Shown here one piece after another: positions 8,664 to 17,559 of a stretch of DNA of 64,000 nucleotides. Under the pieces are notes generated by a model, which was not told where the DNA came from, ran no database searches, and worked only from the letters and a program-made list of their open reading frames with translations. Position 1 is the first letter of the stretch, and every line of letters starts with the position of its first letter. A program made the translations under genes and the position numbers. Source of the DNA: Mycolicibacterium gilvum (GTDB taxonomy: Bacteria > Actinomycetota > Actinomycetes > Mycobacteriales > Mycobacteriaceae); NCBI RefSeq assembly GCF_900454025.1, contig NZ_UGQM01000001.1, forward strand, positions 3,906,001 through 3,970,000, written 5' to 3'.

Positions 8664-9512
8664 TCAGCGCTGGGTACCGCTCGTGCCCAGGATGGTCAGC
8701 TCCAAGGCCAGCGCGACGCCGCAGACGGCGAGCACGACGGCGAAGGCGATCCAGTCCCGTCGTTTCGGTCCGGACGGAACGGCCGAGATCTGCCCTGCGC
8801 CACCGCGTGCGGTGATCGCGTCGCCCATCTCGTCGGCCCGGCGCAGCGCCACGGTGACGGCCGCGGCGAGCATATCGATGACCTCCGACGCCCACTGCCG
8901 GACCCTGGCTCGGCGGCGCGCGTCGACGTCTCCGGGACGGAGCCTGCGCGCCGCGTAGAGGACGCTGAACTCGTCGATCAGCATCGGAAACGCCCTCAGC
9001 GCCAACGCGATCGTGACCGCCCACTCGTCAACGGGTATCCGCAGTGGCCGCAACGGCCGGCCGAGTTTGGCGACCGCGGGCGCGACCTCGGCGACGTTGG
9101 TGGTCCAGGAGACCATCGCGCCGAGGCCCAGCAGCACGATGGACAGCGCGGTGATGCGCAGGAAGTTCAACAACCCACCGAGCCCGACGGTCATCGACCC
9201 GACGCTGAATTCCGGCGTGCCGCCGGCGAATGTCGCGGTGACCGCGCCCAGCAGCAGGAGGAACCACAGCCAGCCCGGGATCGACGGCAGTACTCCCCGC
9301 GGGATGCGGGCGATCCTCGCCGCGATGACGACCAGCAGCGCCACCGCAGCGATCGGCACCCACCCGGGGTAGAACGTCAACAGCACACCGATCGCGGCGA
9401 CGATGATCAGCTTCGACCCCGCCCACAGATCGTGCATCGGGGTGCGGCCCGGCACCGGACGCAGCAGCACGACCTGCCTGCGCGGTTTGCGCGGCGTCCC
9501 GGCGGCGGTCAT
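8664..9512 (-). CDS. ecfT: ECF transporter transmembrane (T) component, EcfT/CbiQ family
   Basis: About 282 residues with five or so membrane helices in the N-terminal two thirds ([36 protein letters not shown]). A cytoplasmic helical region follows with the Ala-Arg-rich coupling motifs [16 protein letters not shown], which in EcfT proteins contact the ATPases. The start is ATG 9512, overlapping the stop of the upstream ATPase gene by four bases. With the fused gene at 9509-11557 it makes a vitamin or metal uptake system of the energy-coupling-factor type. The substrate cannot be read from sequence. This matches Rv2325c in M. tuberculosis. Confidence 0.88.
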   Translation of the reverse strand: MTAAGTPRKPRRQVVLLRPVPGRTPMHDLWAGSKLIIVAAIGVLLTFYPGWVPIAAVALLVVIAARIARIPRGVLPSIPGWLWFLLLLGAVTATFAGGTPEFSVGSMTVGLGGLLNFLRITALSIVLLGLGAMVSWTTNVAEVAPAVAKLGRPLRPLRIPVDEWAVTIALALRAFPMLIDEFSVLYAARRLRPGDVDARRRARVRQWASEVIDMLAAAVTVALRRADEMGDAITARGGAGQISAVPSGPKRRDWIAFAVVLAVCGVALALELTILGTSGTQR

Positions 9513-11557
9513 GACCGGCCTCCTGCCGTGGTCGGCTCCGTGGCGAGGACGCCGTCGGCGAGATGCAGCGTGCGCGGGCACAGGTTCTCCAGCCCCGCGA
9601 AGTCGTGGGAGATCACGACGACGGTCAGCCGTTTGCGCCGGCGGAGATCCACGAGGAGGTGCAGCAGCCCGCGCTGGGACGCGGCGTCCAGGCCGGCCAG
9701 CGGTTCGTCGAGGATCAGCGCACGCGGCGACCGCGCGAGCAGACCGGCCAGCACCACGCGCCGCATCTGCCCACCGCTGAGCTGGTCGATGCGGCGGTCG
9801 GCGAGTGCGGGGTCCAGGCCGACGGTGCCCAGCGCCGTGATGACCCGGTCCCGGTCACGCACCGAGAATCCGGCGGCAGATGCGATTTCGTGGGCCACGT
9901 GGCTGCGCATCAGTTGCAGCCGGGCGGCCTGGAAGGAGATCGCGACGGCGCCGACCTGATCGGAGACCGGTTTGCCGTCGAGTAGGCACGACCCCACGGT
10001 GGGCACCGCGAGCCCGGCCATGATCCACGCCAGCGTGGACTTGCCCGACCCGTTGAGGCCGTGGATCAGCACGCCGTCGCCCTCGTGCACGGTGAAGTCG
10101 ATGCCGCTCAACGCCGTCTTCGCCCACGGGGTTCCGCTGCCGTACTCGTGGCCGACGTCGCGGAGCTCGAGCACGGGCACGCCGCGGGGAGGTCCGGACT
10201 CCTCGGACGCCGACGGCGCGTCGGCGGTCTCGACCATCTCCATGTTGTCGGAGTCCGCGCCGTTGCCGGCCAGTGTCACGGTGCGGTCGGCCGCGTCGGC
10301 CTCGTCGTTGTAGTGCGTGATGTGCACGAGCGCGGTGCGGTGCCGCCGGGTCAGCCCGGACAGCACTGACATCAGGTCCTCGCGGCCGTCCTGGTCCACC
10401 ATGCTGGTGACCTCGTCGGCGACGAGCAACGACGGCTCGCGTGCCAGCGCCGCGGCGACCGCGAGGCGCTGCAGTTCGCCGCCGGACAGGCCGCCGGTGT
10501 CGCGTTCTGCGAGACCGTCGAGGCCGACCTCCCCGAGGAGCCTGTCCACATCGACGGCGGTGCCCGGCGGCAGACCCCAGACGAGATCGTCGGCGACCCG
10601 GGTGCCGAGCACCTGGCTCTCGGGATGCTGCATGACCACCGCGGTGCCGCCGATCCTGCCCAGCCCCACCGCGCCGGGACGCTCGACCGTGCCGCCGGTG
10701 GGTTCACGTCCGGACAGCACCAGCATCAGCGTCGTCTTGCCCGATCCGTTGGCGCCGGTGACCGCGACATGCTCGCCGGGTTGCACCGCGAGCGACACCG
10801 GGCCGAGCGCGTCGTGGTCGGTGCCCGGATAGCGGAAGCGGACGTCGGTGAGTGTCAGTGGGGTGGGCGCGATCTCGCCGGTGTCAGCCGAGGCTTCCAG
10901 CTTGTGGACGTCGGGCACGCCGGCGAGCCGCTTGAGCACGCGCGAGAGCGCCCACCAGCCGACCAGGCTGACGAACGTGATGCTGACGACGCCGGAGGCG
11001 AAGAACAGGAACGGCCAGTAGTGCAGCATGGTCGCGAAATCCCGGGTGAGCCGCTCGCCGACGGGGGCCAGACCCGGCACGCGCTCCAGCACCGCGGCGG
11101 TGCCGGCGATGTTGGCCGTCACGGAGTCGAAGATCAGGTTGCGCAGCCGGCTGAGCACGCCCAGCGCGGCGACGATCACGATTCCGAACAGCGCGCCCGC
11201 CACCAGCGCGCACACGAACACCGTCGGCGTTCCGCGTCCGCGCCGCTTCACGATCCCGGTCAGCCCGCCGATGTAGGCGCAGTTGATCACCGTCATCAGA
11301 CCGCCCATGCCGGCGATCAGGAAGGCGACCAGGCCACCGGCCACGGTCGCGGCGAGCAGCACGCGCATCCGGTGGCGATAGGCCAGCAGACCCATAGGCA
11401 CCGTGCCCACCAGCGACAGACCTGCGGCGAACGGGACGACGACGGCGATGATCGCGATGGCCGCGCACAGCGCCGCCATCACGGCTGCCTGCGCGAGTTC
11501 GACGGGCTGAAGTCGGCCGGTCCGTCGAGTGTCGCTCTCCGAACGGCCCGAGGTCAT
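9509..11557 (-). CDS. ECF transporter fusion: membrane domain plus two tandem ATPase domains
   Basis: About 682 residues. The first 220 or so form five to six membrane helices with short loops and probably act as the substrate-binding (S-like) part. Two complete ABC ATPases follow: Walker [10 protein letters not shown] with signature LSGGELQR, and Walker [11 protein letters not shown] with signature LSGGQMRR and DEPLAGLD. An acidic linker (about residue 445) joins them. The first ATPase has ADEVTSM in place of the usual DEP in Walker B, but the glutamate is kept. Normally these are three separate proteins (S, A1, A2). The start is placed at ATG 11557 because the upstream in-frame extension is low in coding quality. 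It is the counterpart of Rv2326c. Confidence 0.85.
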   Translation of the reverse strand: MTSGRSESDTRRTGRLQPVELAQAAVMAALCAAIAIIAVVVPFAAGLSLVGTVPMGLLAYRHRMRVLLAATVAGGLVAFLIAGMGGLMTVINCAYIGGLTGIVKRRGRGTPTVFVCALVAGALFGIVIVAALGVLSRLRNLIFDSVTANIAGTAAVLERVPGLAPVGERLTRDFATMLHYWPFLFFASGVVSITFVSLVGWWALSRVLKRLAGVPDVHKLEASADTGEIAPTPLTLTDVRFRYPGTDHDALGPVSLAVQPGEHVAVTGANGSGKTTLMLVLSGREPTGGTVERPGAVGLGRIGGTAVVMQHPESQVLGTRVADDLVWGLPPGTAVDVDRLLGEVGLDGLAERDTGGLSGGELQRLAVAAALAREPSLLVADEVTSMVDQDGREDLMSVLSGLTRRHRTALVHITHYNDEADAADRTVTLAGNGADSDNMEMVETADAPSASEESGPPRGVPVLELRDVGHEYGSGTPWAKTALSGIDFTVHEGDGVLIHGLNGSGKSTLAWIMAGLAVPTVGSCLLDGKPVSDQVGAVAISFQAARLQLMRSHVAHEIASAAGFSVRDRDRVITALGTVGLDPALADRRIDQLSGGQMRRVVLAGLLARSPRALILDEPLAGLDAASQRGLLHLLVDLRRRKRLTVVVISHDFAGLENLCPRTLHLADGVLATEPTTAGGRS

Positions 11558-11634
11558 CTCACGATTCTGCCAGTCGCCTGAGAATTGGCCCGCCCGCCCG
11601 GCCTCCGGCGGACTCGCCGGGCGCGCGGCTGGGG

Positions 11635-11653
11635 ACATATAGCAAAGCTATGT
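11635..11653 (+). promoter_or_regulatory. Inverted repeat upstream of the MarR gene, possible autoregulatory site
   Basis: ACATATAGC-AAA-GCTATGT contains a perfect ATAGC/GCTAT pair around a three-base centre and lies 12 bases before the MarR start. A TATGTA at 11649-11654 could be the -10. MarR proteins commonly repress their own promoters through such short palindromes. Confidence 0.4.
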
Positions 11654-11664
11654 AACATCGGTTC

Positions 11665-12105
11665 ATGTCGTCGACGCTCGGATCGGATCTGCTCTCGGTG
11701 GTGGCACGCATCAACCGCCTCGCCAATCAGCGGGTGCGGATGCCCGTCCCGTTCGCCCAGGCGCGCCTGCTGTCCACCATCGAGGACCGAGGCGAGGCGC
11801 GCATCTCCGACCTCGCCGCGCTCGATCACTGCTCGCAACCGACGATGACGACCCAGGTCCGTCGCCTGGAGGACGCCGGCCTGGTCGCCCGCACCGCCGA
11901 CCCGAACGATGCGCGCGCCGTGCTGATCCGCATCACCCCGGCCGGCGTCTCGGCGTTGCGCCAGGCGCGGGCGGATCGCGGCGCGGCCGTCGACCCCTAC
12001 CTCGAGCGGCTCGACGACACCGACCGCGCGACGCTCACACAGGCCGTGGACATCATGCGGCGACTCGTTGAGGACGCGACCTCCCCCAGCGCCGTGCCGC
12101 GCTGA
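11665..12105 (+). CDS. MarR-family transcriptional regulator
   Basis: A 146-residue winged-helix protein. The recognition helix region is EARISDLAALDHCSQPTMTT, followed by the wing LVARTADPNDARAVLIRITP and a C-terminal dimerisation helix (RATLTQAVDIMRRLVED). It lies divergent from the ECF transporter and 48 bases upstream of an MFS exporter in the same direction, the common arrangement of a MarR repressor with the efflux pump it controls. Repression of the downstream exporter is inferred from this arrangement and from short inverted repeats in both promoters. It corresponds in position to Rv2327. Confidence 0.85.
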   Translation: MSSTLGSDLLSVVARINRLANQRVRMPVPFAQARLLSTIEDRGEARISDLAALDHCSQPTMTTQVRRLEDAGLVARTADPNDARAVLIRITPAGVSALRQARADRGAAVDPYLERLDDTDRATLTQAVDIMRRLVEDATSPSAVPR

Positions 12106-12117
12106 TCCGCTCGCAGT

Positions 12118-12156
12118 TTGGGATCATCCATAGGGTCTCTATATAGTTCTCCTATG
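12118..12156 (+). promoter_or_regulatory. Promoter of the MFS gene with inverted half-sites; transcript probably leaderless
   Basis: TTGGGA (12118-12123) and TATAGT (12142-12147) are spaced by 18 bases and give good -35 and -10 elements. Transcription would start about seven bases after the -10, at the ATG 12154 itself, which has no Shine-Dalgarno. CATAGG at 12129-12134 and CCTATG at 12151-12156 form inverted half-sites around the -10 and could be bound by the adjacent MarR protein. Confidence 0.55.
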
Positions 12157-13368
12157 CTTCGCTCTCAACCGAAGGCCGTCTGGGCCGTGGCTTTCGCGTC
12201 CGTCGTCGCATTCATGGGCATCGGGCTCGTCGACCCGATCCTCAAACCGATCGCCGACAACCTCGACGCGTCGCCGTCTCAGGTCTCGCTGCTGTTCACC
12301 AGCTACATGGCGGTGATGGGCGTCGCGATGCTGATCACCGGTGTCGTGTCGAGCCGGATCGGCCCCAAGCGGACCCTGCTGCTCGGTCTGGTGATCATCA
12401 TCGCGGGCGCCGGTCTGGCCGGGACGAGCGATTCGGTGATGGGCATCGTCGGCTGGCGCGCACTGTGGGGTCTGGGCAACGCGCTGTTCATCGCGACCGC
12501 ACTGGCCACCATCGTGAGCTCGGCGAAGGGTTCGGTGGCGCAGGCGATCATCCTCTACGAAGCCGCGCTCGGCGTCGGCATCGCGGTGGGTCCGCTCGTC
12601 GGCGGCGTACTCGGCTCCGTCTCGTGGCGTGGACCGTTCTTCGGCGTCTCCGTGCTCATGGTCGTCGCGCTCGTGGTCACCGCGTTCCTGCTTCCCGCGA
12701 CACCGCCCGCCGCCCGCGCCACCACGCTGGCCGATCCGTTCCGCGCCCTGCGCCACCGCGGCCTGTTCGGAGTCGGCGTCACCGCGCTGCTCTACAACTT
12801 CGGCTTCTTCACCCTGCTGGCGTTCACACCCTTCCCGCTCGACATGGGCGCACAGCAGATCGGCCTGATCTTCTTCGGATGGGGTGTCGCGCTGGCGGTG
12901 ACGTCGGTGTTCGTCGCACCGCGGCTGCAACGACGGTTCGGCACCGTGCCGACGCTGCTGGTGAACCTGATCGCGATGTCGGCGACGCTCGCCGTGATGG
13001 CCGTCGGCGCCGACCACAAGGCCGTGCTGGCCGCCTGCGTCGTGGTGGCCGGACTCTGGATCGGCATCAACAACACCCTGATCACCGAAGCCGTGATGAA
13101 GGCCGCGCCGGTCGAGCGGGGGGTCGCGTCGGCGGCCTACAGCTTCATGCGGTTCGGCGGCGCCGCCGTGGCGCCGTGGCTGGCCGGGGTGCTCGGCGAG
13201 ACGTTCAGCGTGCATGTGCCGTTCTGGGTCGGCGCGGGGGCCGTGCTACTCGCCGCCGGCGCGCTCGCGGCCACCCGAACCCACCTGCGCCACCTCGACG
13301 ACGAGGAGACCGGTATCGACGAGCTCATCGACGAGGCGCGGGCCCTGACCGTGGGCAGCGACAGCTGA
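12154..13368 (+). CDS. Major facilitator superfamily (MFS) transporter, 12-helix drug-efflux type
   Basis: 404 residues with twelve predicted membrane helices. The loop between helices 2 and 3 carries VVSSRIGPKRTLLLGLV, the MFS motif A in somewhat altered form (usually GxLaDrxGrrr), and the helix-5 region has EAALGVGIAVGPLVGGVLG, motif C of drug/proton antiporters. The protein ends in an acidic cytosolic tail (DDEETGIDELIDEA). Motif C supports export rather than uptake. The start at 12154 fits the promoter, with a leaderless message. Its position behind a MarR gene suggests inducible resistance to a small toxic compound, identity unknown. Confidence 0.85.
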   Translation: MLRSQPKAVWAVAFASVVAFMGIGLVDPILKPIADNLDASPSQVSLLFTSYMAVMGVAMLITGVVSSRIGPKRTLLLGLVIIIAGAGLAGTSDSVMGIVGWRALWGLGNALFIATALATIVSSAKGSVAQAIILYEAALGVGIAVGPLVGGVLGSVSWRGPFFGVSVLMVVALVVTAFLLPATPPAARATTLADPFRALRHRGLFGVGVTALLYNFGFFTLLAFTPFPLDMGAQQIGLIFFGWGVALAVTSVFVAPRLQRRFGTVPTLLVNLIAMSATLAVMAVGADHKAVLAACVVVAGLWIGINNTLITEAVMKAAPVERGVASAAYSFMRFGGAAVAPWLAGVLGETFSVHVPFWVGAGAVLLAAGALAATRTHLRHLDDEETGIDELIDEARALTVGSDS

Positions 13369-13371
13369 GGA

Positions 13372-14106
13372 TCAGGTGACCGACACCCCGATCAGATACC
13401 CGACGAGATAGGTCAGTGCGATCGCGGCGCCGCCGAGCAGCAGTTGCCGCACCGCCGACCGGATCCGCGGACGTCGGGTGAAGCGGGCCGCGGCGGCGCC
13501 GGCGAGCAGCAGACCCACACCGCCGCAAGCCAATCCGGCCCACAACGATTCGTAGCCGAGCAGGTACGGGACCAACGGGATCACCGCGCCGATCGCAAAC
13601 AGGAAGAACGACGACAGCGCCGCCACCCATGGCGAGGGCTTCTCGCGCGGATCCACCCCCAGCTCCTGCACCAGGTGGAAATTCATCGCCTTGGCCTCGT
13701 CGCGGTGGATTTCCTCGGTCGCCTTGGTCGCGGTCTCCGGGGTCATCCCCATGTCGGTGAGCATCGCCACCAGCTCGGCGCGTTCGGCCTGCGGATGGTT
13801 CTCGAACGACCGACGCTCCACGCGCACTTCGGATTCGATCTGCTCGTTGGCCGTCATCACCGACGTGTACTCCCCGAGCGCCATCGAGAACGCGCCCGCC
13901 AACAACCCGGCGACCCCGCTGATGACCACGGTGTGGGCGTCGGCCGACGCCGCGACACCCGCGATCAGCGCCGTGTTGCTGACCAGACCGTCCATCGCCC
14001 CGAAAGTCGCGGCGCGCAACCATCCTCCGGTCACGTCGGCGTGCGCGTGATCGGCGACGTGCGGCTTGCCGGTCGGCGAGAACGGACCCCCTGCGGACTG
14101 AGCCAT
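13372..14106 (-). CDS. VIT1/CCC1-family iron or manganese transporter
   Basis: About 244 residues with the family's characteristic first segment (ATFGAMDGLVSNTALIAGVAA), a second helix GLLAGAFSMALGEYTSV, a charged cytoplasmic middle region rich in Glu (about residues 85-150) and three C-terminal membrane helices. VIT/CCC1 proteins move Fe2+ or Mn2+ out of the cytosol; the Glu-rich loop binds metal in characterised members. The start is taken at ATG 14106, as the 20-residue upstream extension reads poorly. It is divergent from the acyl-CoA oxidase gene, with a perfect palindrome between them, and convergent with the MFS gene, whose end lies 3 bases away. Confidence 0.82.
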   Translation of the reverse strand: MAQSAGGPFSPTGKPHVADHAHADVTGGWLRAATFGAMDGLVSNTALIAGVAASADAHTVVISGVAGLLAGAFSMALGEYTSVMTANEQIESEVRVERRSFENHPQAERAELVAMLTDMGMTPETATKATEEIHRDEAKAMNFHLVQELGVDPREKPSPWVAALSSFFLFAIGAVIPLVPYLLGYESLWAGLACGGVGLLLAGAAAARFTRRPRIRSAVRQLLLGGAAIALTYLVGYLIGVSVT

Positions 14107-14140
14107 CCGCTGATTGAACACCCACCCCGGCCGGCTCCGG

Positions 14141-14160
14141 AACCCAGGTTTACCTGGGTT
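14141..14160. promoter_or_regulatory. Perfect 9-2-9 palindrome between divergent transporter and acyl-CoA oxidase genes
   Basis: AACCCAGGT-TT-ACCTGGGTT is a fully symmetric 20-base site in the 101-base gap between divergently read genes starting at 14106 and 14208. Its size and symmetry suit a dimeric repressor such as a TetR-family fatty-acid regulator. No such regulator gene lies beside it. Confidence 0.55.
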
Positions 14161-14207
14161 TGCCACATCACAGTTTGCGCTCGCGCGCAGAGGGTTACCG
14201 TCGAGGC

Positions 14208-16169
14208 ATGACCACTACTGCCGAGCACCTCCGGAACTCCCTGGACGGCCGCTTCCGGGATGTGAAGAACCGCGTGCGGCGGGAGCTCAGCGACGACGTC
14301 TTCCGGCCGCACTACACCCCCAACACCGTCATCGCCCGCACCAAAGTGGCCGAGCAGATGAAGATCATGGCCGCCCGCGGCGCCGCCGAGGACGGGTTCA
14401 AGAAGGAGCACGGCGGCAACGGAGACGTCGGCGCCGCCGTCACCCAGATCGAGATGCTCGCGATGAGCGACCTGTCACTGATGGTGAAGGCCGGCGTGCA
14501 GTGGGGTCTGTTCGGCGGAGCCATCGAGAATCTCGGCACCGAGCGGCACCACGACGCCTACGTCAAGAAGCTCATCAACCTCGAGGTGCTGGGCTGCTTC
14601 GCGATGACCGAGACCGGCCACGGCAGCGACGTGCAGTCACTCGAGACGACGGCCACCTACGATCCGGCCACCCAGGAGTTCGTGATCGACTCCCCCACAC
14701 CGTCCTCCCGGAAGGACTACATCGGCGGCGCCGCCGAGACCGCCCGCGTCGCAGCCGTTTTCGCACAGCTCATCACCCCCGACGGCGTGAAGCACGGCGT
14801 GCACTGCTTCGTCGTGCCGATCCGTGACGAGCAGGGCGAGGATCTGCCGGGCGTCACCACCTCGGACTGCCACTACAAGGGTGGTCTCCCCGGCGTCGAC
14901 AACGGCCGCATCCAGTTCGACCAGGTGCGCATCCCGCGCGAGAACCTGCTCAACAAGTATGCCGACGTCGCCGAGGACGGCACGTACAGCTCACCGATCG
15001 AGAACCCCAACCGCCGCTTCTTCACGATGCTGGGCACCCTGATCCGCGGCCGGGTCACCGTCGGCGGCAGCGCCGGCGCCGCAGCACGCGTCGCCCTGGA
15101 CATCGCCACCCGATATGCGTTGCAGCGCAGGCAGTTCGAAGACCCCGACGGCGGCGAGGTGCTGCTGATGGACTACCTCGTCCACCAGCGCCGGCTGTTC
15201 CCGCTGATCGCCCGGTCCTATGCGCTGCAGTACGCCCAGAACGAGCTGGTCGCCCGATGCCACGAACTGCAGACCGCCGACGATCCCGACCCCGAAGACC
15301 AGCGTGAACTCGAATCCCGCGCGGCCGGCCTCAAGGCCGCCAACACCTGGCATGCCACCCGCGCCATCCAGGAGGCCCGCGAAGCCTGCGGCGGCGCCGG
15401 ATATCTGGCGGAGAACCGGCTGATCGCCCTGAAGGCCGACACCGACGTCTTCACCACCTTCGAAGGCGACAACCACGTGCTGTTCCAGTTGGTGGCCAAA
15501 GAACTGCTGACCGCCTACGCCGACGACATCAAGGGCATGAGCCCGGTCGACTGGGTGCGCTTCGCGGCCAACTTCGCCGGCGAGCGCGTACTCAAACGCA
15601 CTGCGGCGCAGACGATCATGCAGACCATCCTGGACACCCGCGAGGACAACGAGGAAGAGGGCAGTCTGTTCAACCGCGGCACCCAGGTGCAGATGTTCGA
15701 GGACCGCGAACAGTACATGCTCTCGTCGGTGGCCCGCCGCATCCAGAGCAAGTCCAAGGAGATGGGCGCGTTCGACGCGTTCAACTCGGTGCAGGACCAC
15801 GTGCTGCACACCGCCCAGGCCCACATCGACCGGATCATCCTGGAGGCGTTCGTCGCCGGCATCGACTCCTGCCAGGACAGGCAGGCCCGCGAGATCCTGG
15901 GCATGGTGTGCGACCTGTACGCGCTGTCGGTGATCGAAGAGGACAAGGCGTGGTTCGTCGAACACCGCTTCCTGTCCACCGAGCGGGCCAAAGCCGTCAC
16001 CCGCGGCATCAACGACCGCTGCCGGCGGCTGCGGCCCTACGCCGAACTGCTCGTCGACGGCTTCGGGATTCCCGAGAACCTGCGCTACGCGGAGATGCTG
16101 CACCCCGAGAACATCCCCGACGCCGACGAACACACCAGCCAGGACGCCACCAGCGCGGGCGTCATCTGA
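14208..16169 (+). CDS. Acyl-CoA oxidase/dehydrogenase family flavoenzyme
   Basis: 653 residues, longer than the usual 380-residue acyl-CoA dehydrogenase and matching the oxidase-like group that has an extra C-terminal helical domain. The middle domain has CFAMTETGHGSDVQSLET, the FAD/substrate region typical of acyl-CoA oxidases. The helical domain has RYALQRRQFEDPDGGEVLLM, and ACGGAGYLAENRL and FTTFEGDNHVLFQLVAKELL follow; the Glu of FEGDN is the expected catalytic base. The enzyme would introduce the 2,3-trans double bond in acyl-CoA during beta-oxidation. Whether O2 or ETF takes the electrons cannot be told. The start is ATG 14208; the upstream frame overlaps the palindromic site. Confidence 0.85.
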   Translation: MTTTAEHLRNSLDGRFRDVKNRVRRELSDDVFRPHYTPNTVIARTKVAEQMKIMAARGAAEDGFKKEHGGNGDVGAAVTQIEMLAMSDLSLMVKAGVQWGLFGGAIENLGTERHHDAYVKKLINLEVLGCFAMTETGHGSDVQSLETTATYDPATQEFVIDSPTPSSRKDYIGGAAETARVAAVFAQLITPDGVKHGVHCFVVPIRDEQGEDLPGVTTSDCHYKGGLPGVDNGRIQFDQVRIPRENLLNKYADVAEDGTYSSPIENPNRRFFTMLGTLIRGRVTVGGSAGAAARVALDIATRYALQRRQFEDPDGGEVLLMDYLVHQRRLFPLIARSYALQYAQNELVARCHELQTADDPDPEDQRELESRAAGLKAANTWHATRAIQEAREACGGAGYLAENRLIALKADTDVFTTFEGDNHVLFQLVAKELLTAYADDIKGMSPVDWVRFAANFAGERVLKRTAAQTIMQTILDTREDNEEEGSLFNRGTQVQMFEDREQYMLSSVARRIQSKSKEMGAFDAFNSVQDHVLHTAQAHIDRIILEAFVAGIDSCQDRQAREILGMVCDLYALSVIEEDKAWFVEHRFLSTERAKAVTRGINDRCRRLRPYAELLVDGFGIPENLRYAEMLHPENIPDADEHTSQDATSAGVI

Positions 16170-16175
16170 CGCCGG

Positions 16176-16658
16176 TCACTCGTTCGGGATCGGGTCCAGG
16201 ACGGTCAACCGGCCGTCCTCCAGGGTGACCCGGGCGGTGCCGATGCCCGTCGGGCAGCACGGCTCGTCCCCGCCCTGACGCCACTGGTACTGCACGACGG
16301 CGTCGCGCTCTCCCTGCGCGGTGACGGTGATGTAGGGCCGCGGGTCCATGGTCGGTGAGCCGACGGGTGCGCCGTCGTCGAAGAACAGCACCTGCTGCGG
16401 ACTGTCGGGCTGGTCGCCGGAGGAGACGACGACCCATTGCAGACGGCAGTCGGCCGCACTGCCCCTCGCGGTCTCGCGCCAGGCTCCCGCCGGCAGCAGC
16501 GCGTACTCGGACTCGACGGCCTGCTCGGTCGGGCCCGGGCCGCACTCGGCAGCGGTGCTCGTCGGGGCCGGTGCGGGCGGACTCCATCCGCACGCGGAGA
16601 CCGCGAGCATCACGAGGGTCAGCGCGACGTATCCGTGGCGAGCGCGCGAGATCGGCAT
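16176..16658 (-). CDS. LppP/LprE-type lipoprotein
   Basis: 160 residues. A lipoprotein signal (GYVALTLVMLAVSACG) places the acylated cysteine at about residue 22, so the mature protein is anchored outside the membrane. The C-terminal region (PYITVTAQGERDAVVQYQWR and GIGTARVTLEDGRLTVLDP) resembles the mycobacterial LppP/LprE lipoprotein family of unknown function. The start is ATG 16658; the open frame extends upstream across the tRNA-Asn gene, but that extension is not credible. It is convergent with the acyl-CoA oxidase gene, 6 bases apart. Confidence 0.75.
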   Translation of the reverse strand: MPISRARHGYVALTLVMLAVSACGWSPPAPAPTSTAAECGPGPTEQAVESEYALLPAGAWRETARGSAADCRLQWVVVSSGDQPDSPQQVLFFDDGAPVGSPTMDPRPYITVTAQGERDAVVQYQWRQGGDEPCCPTGIGTARVTLEDGRLTVLDPIPNE

Positions 16659-16705
16659 GGAGCCAGGATAGGGACGAAACCCGTTGCCCGACAGCCGGAA
16701 AAAGA

Positions 16706-16781
<76 letters not shown>

Positions 16782-16788
16782 TTGCCCT

Positions 16789-16809
16789 CCCGCGGCGGTG
16801 TGCCGCGGG
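16789..16809. other. Perfect 8-bp stem-loop upstream of tRNA-Asn
   Basis: CCCGCGGC and GCCGCGGG pair perfectly around a five-base loop (ggtgt), directly upstream of the tRNA-Asn 5' end. It lacks a T run, so it is not a clear terminator. It may be part of the tRNA precursor leader, which would be removed by RNase P. Confidence 0.4.
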
Positions 16810-16953
16810 CCAGAGAGCACTCTAGCCTACGTCGGCGCGCGCGTGCCAATGCGTCGCCGGGTGAGCCGCCCCACCCGACTGTGAGGCAGGATGGACACGT
16901 CGGCGAGCCGACACATGGACACACAAGCACGGACAAGACACTGGAGGGCCTCT

Positions 16954-17217
16954 GTGATCGGGTATGTCGCCGCAGCTGCTGTCGGCTACGTGCTGGGAAC
17001 GAAGGCCGGCAGGCGGCGTTTCGAGCAGATCTCGGGCACCTACCGCGCCGTCACCGAAAGTCCGGCCGCCAAGGCGGTGCTCGACGCCGGGCGACGCAAG
17101 ATCGCCGAGCGGGTGTCCCCCGACCCGGCGATGGTGAAGCTGACACGCATCGACTCCGGCACCGAGGTTCTCGAGCCGGAGCCGATCGTGAAGAAAGAGT
17201 CCCGGGAAGGCCGCTAG
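16954..17217 (+). CDS. Small conserved mycobacterial protein, Rv2342-like
   Basis: 87 residues, starting with a hydrophobic glycine-containing helix (GYVAAAAVGYVLGTKAGRRRF) followed by a basic and then acidic soluble tail. The pattern of a single N-terminal membrane segment followed by GTKAGRRRFEQI is typical of short actinobacterial membrane-associated proteins of unknown role. The GTG at 16954 is chosen as start because a ggagg lies seven bases before it; an ATG at 16915 is less well placed. It corresponds by position to Rv2342, between tRNA-Asn and dnaG. Its end overlaps the convergent secreted-protein gene by four bases. Confidence 0.65.
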   Translation: MIGYVAAAAVGYVLGTKAGRRRFEQISGTYRAVTESPAAKAVLDAGRRKIAERVSPDPAMVKLTRIDSGTEVLEPEPIVKKESREGR

Positions 17218-17498
17218 CCGATGGGCTGGGAGATCGTGGTGCCCGGCAGCAGCGGTGCGGTGTTGATGTACATGCCGCCGCCGCCGAGCCCGATCTGCGG
17301 GGTGCCGATGGTCGCGCCGGAGCCGTTCGAGTACGACAGGCAGTGACCGTCGGCCTGGTTTCCGAACCATGCCAGGCAGCGCGGCGCCGCGATGGTCTCC
17401 CCGGCGGTGTCGGCGGTCGTCAGGGATGCGTAGAGCGGAAAAGCGACGGCAGCGGCCGCGAAAGCCCCCGCGATCACGCGTGACGTGTTGACCTTCAC
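17214..17498 (-). CDS. Small secreted protein of unknown function
   Basis: 94 residues with a cleavable-looking signal peptide (VIAGAFAAAAVAFPLYASL). The short mature part has two cysteines (APRCLAW and GHCLSYS) that could form a disulphide, and a glycine-rich stretch (QIGLGGGGMYINTAPLLPG). I recognise no catalytic motif. The GTG at 17498 is preceded by a fair ribosome site (ggagaagg). The gene sits between dnaG (upstream on the same strand) and the convergent Rv2342-like gene. Confidence 0.6.
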   Translation of the reverse strand: MKVNTSRVIAGAFAAAAVAFPLYASLTTADTAGETIAAPRCLAWFGNQADGHCLSYSNGSGATIGTPQIGLGGGGMYINTAPLLPGTTISQPIG

Positions 17499-17559
17499 CG
17501 AAAGCTCACCTTCTCCCCGACGGATTGCAGCAGGCATAACCATAACCCGCCTATCGCTC

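Noticed and set aside
16789..16809. Rho-independent terminator near tRNA-Asn
   Set aside because: The stem is perfect but has no following T run, and no gene upstream in a suitable direction needs it.
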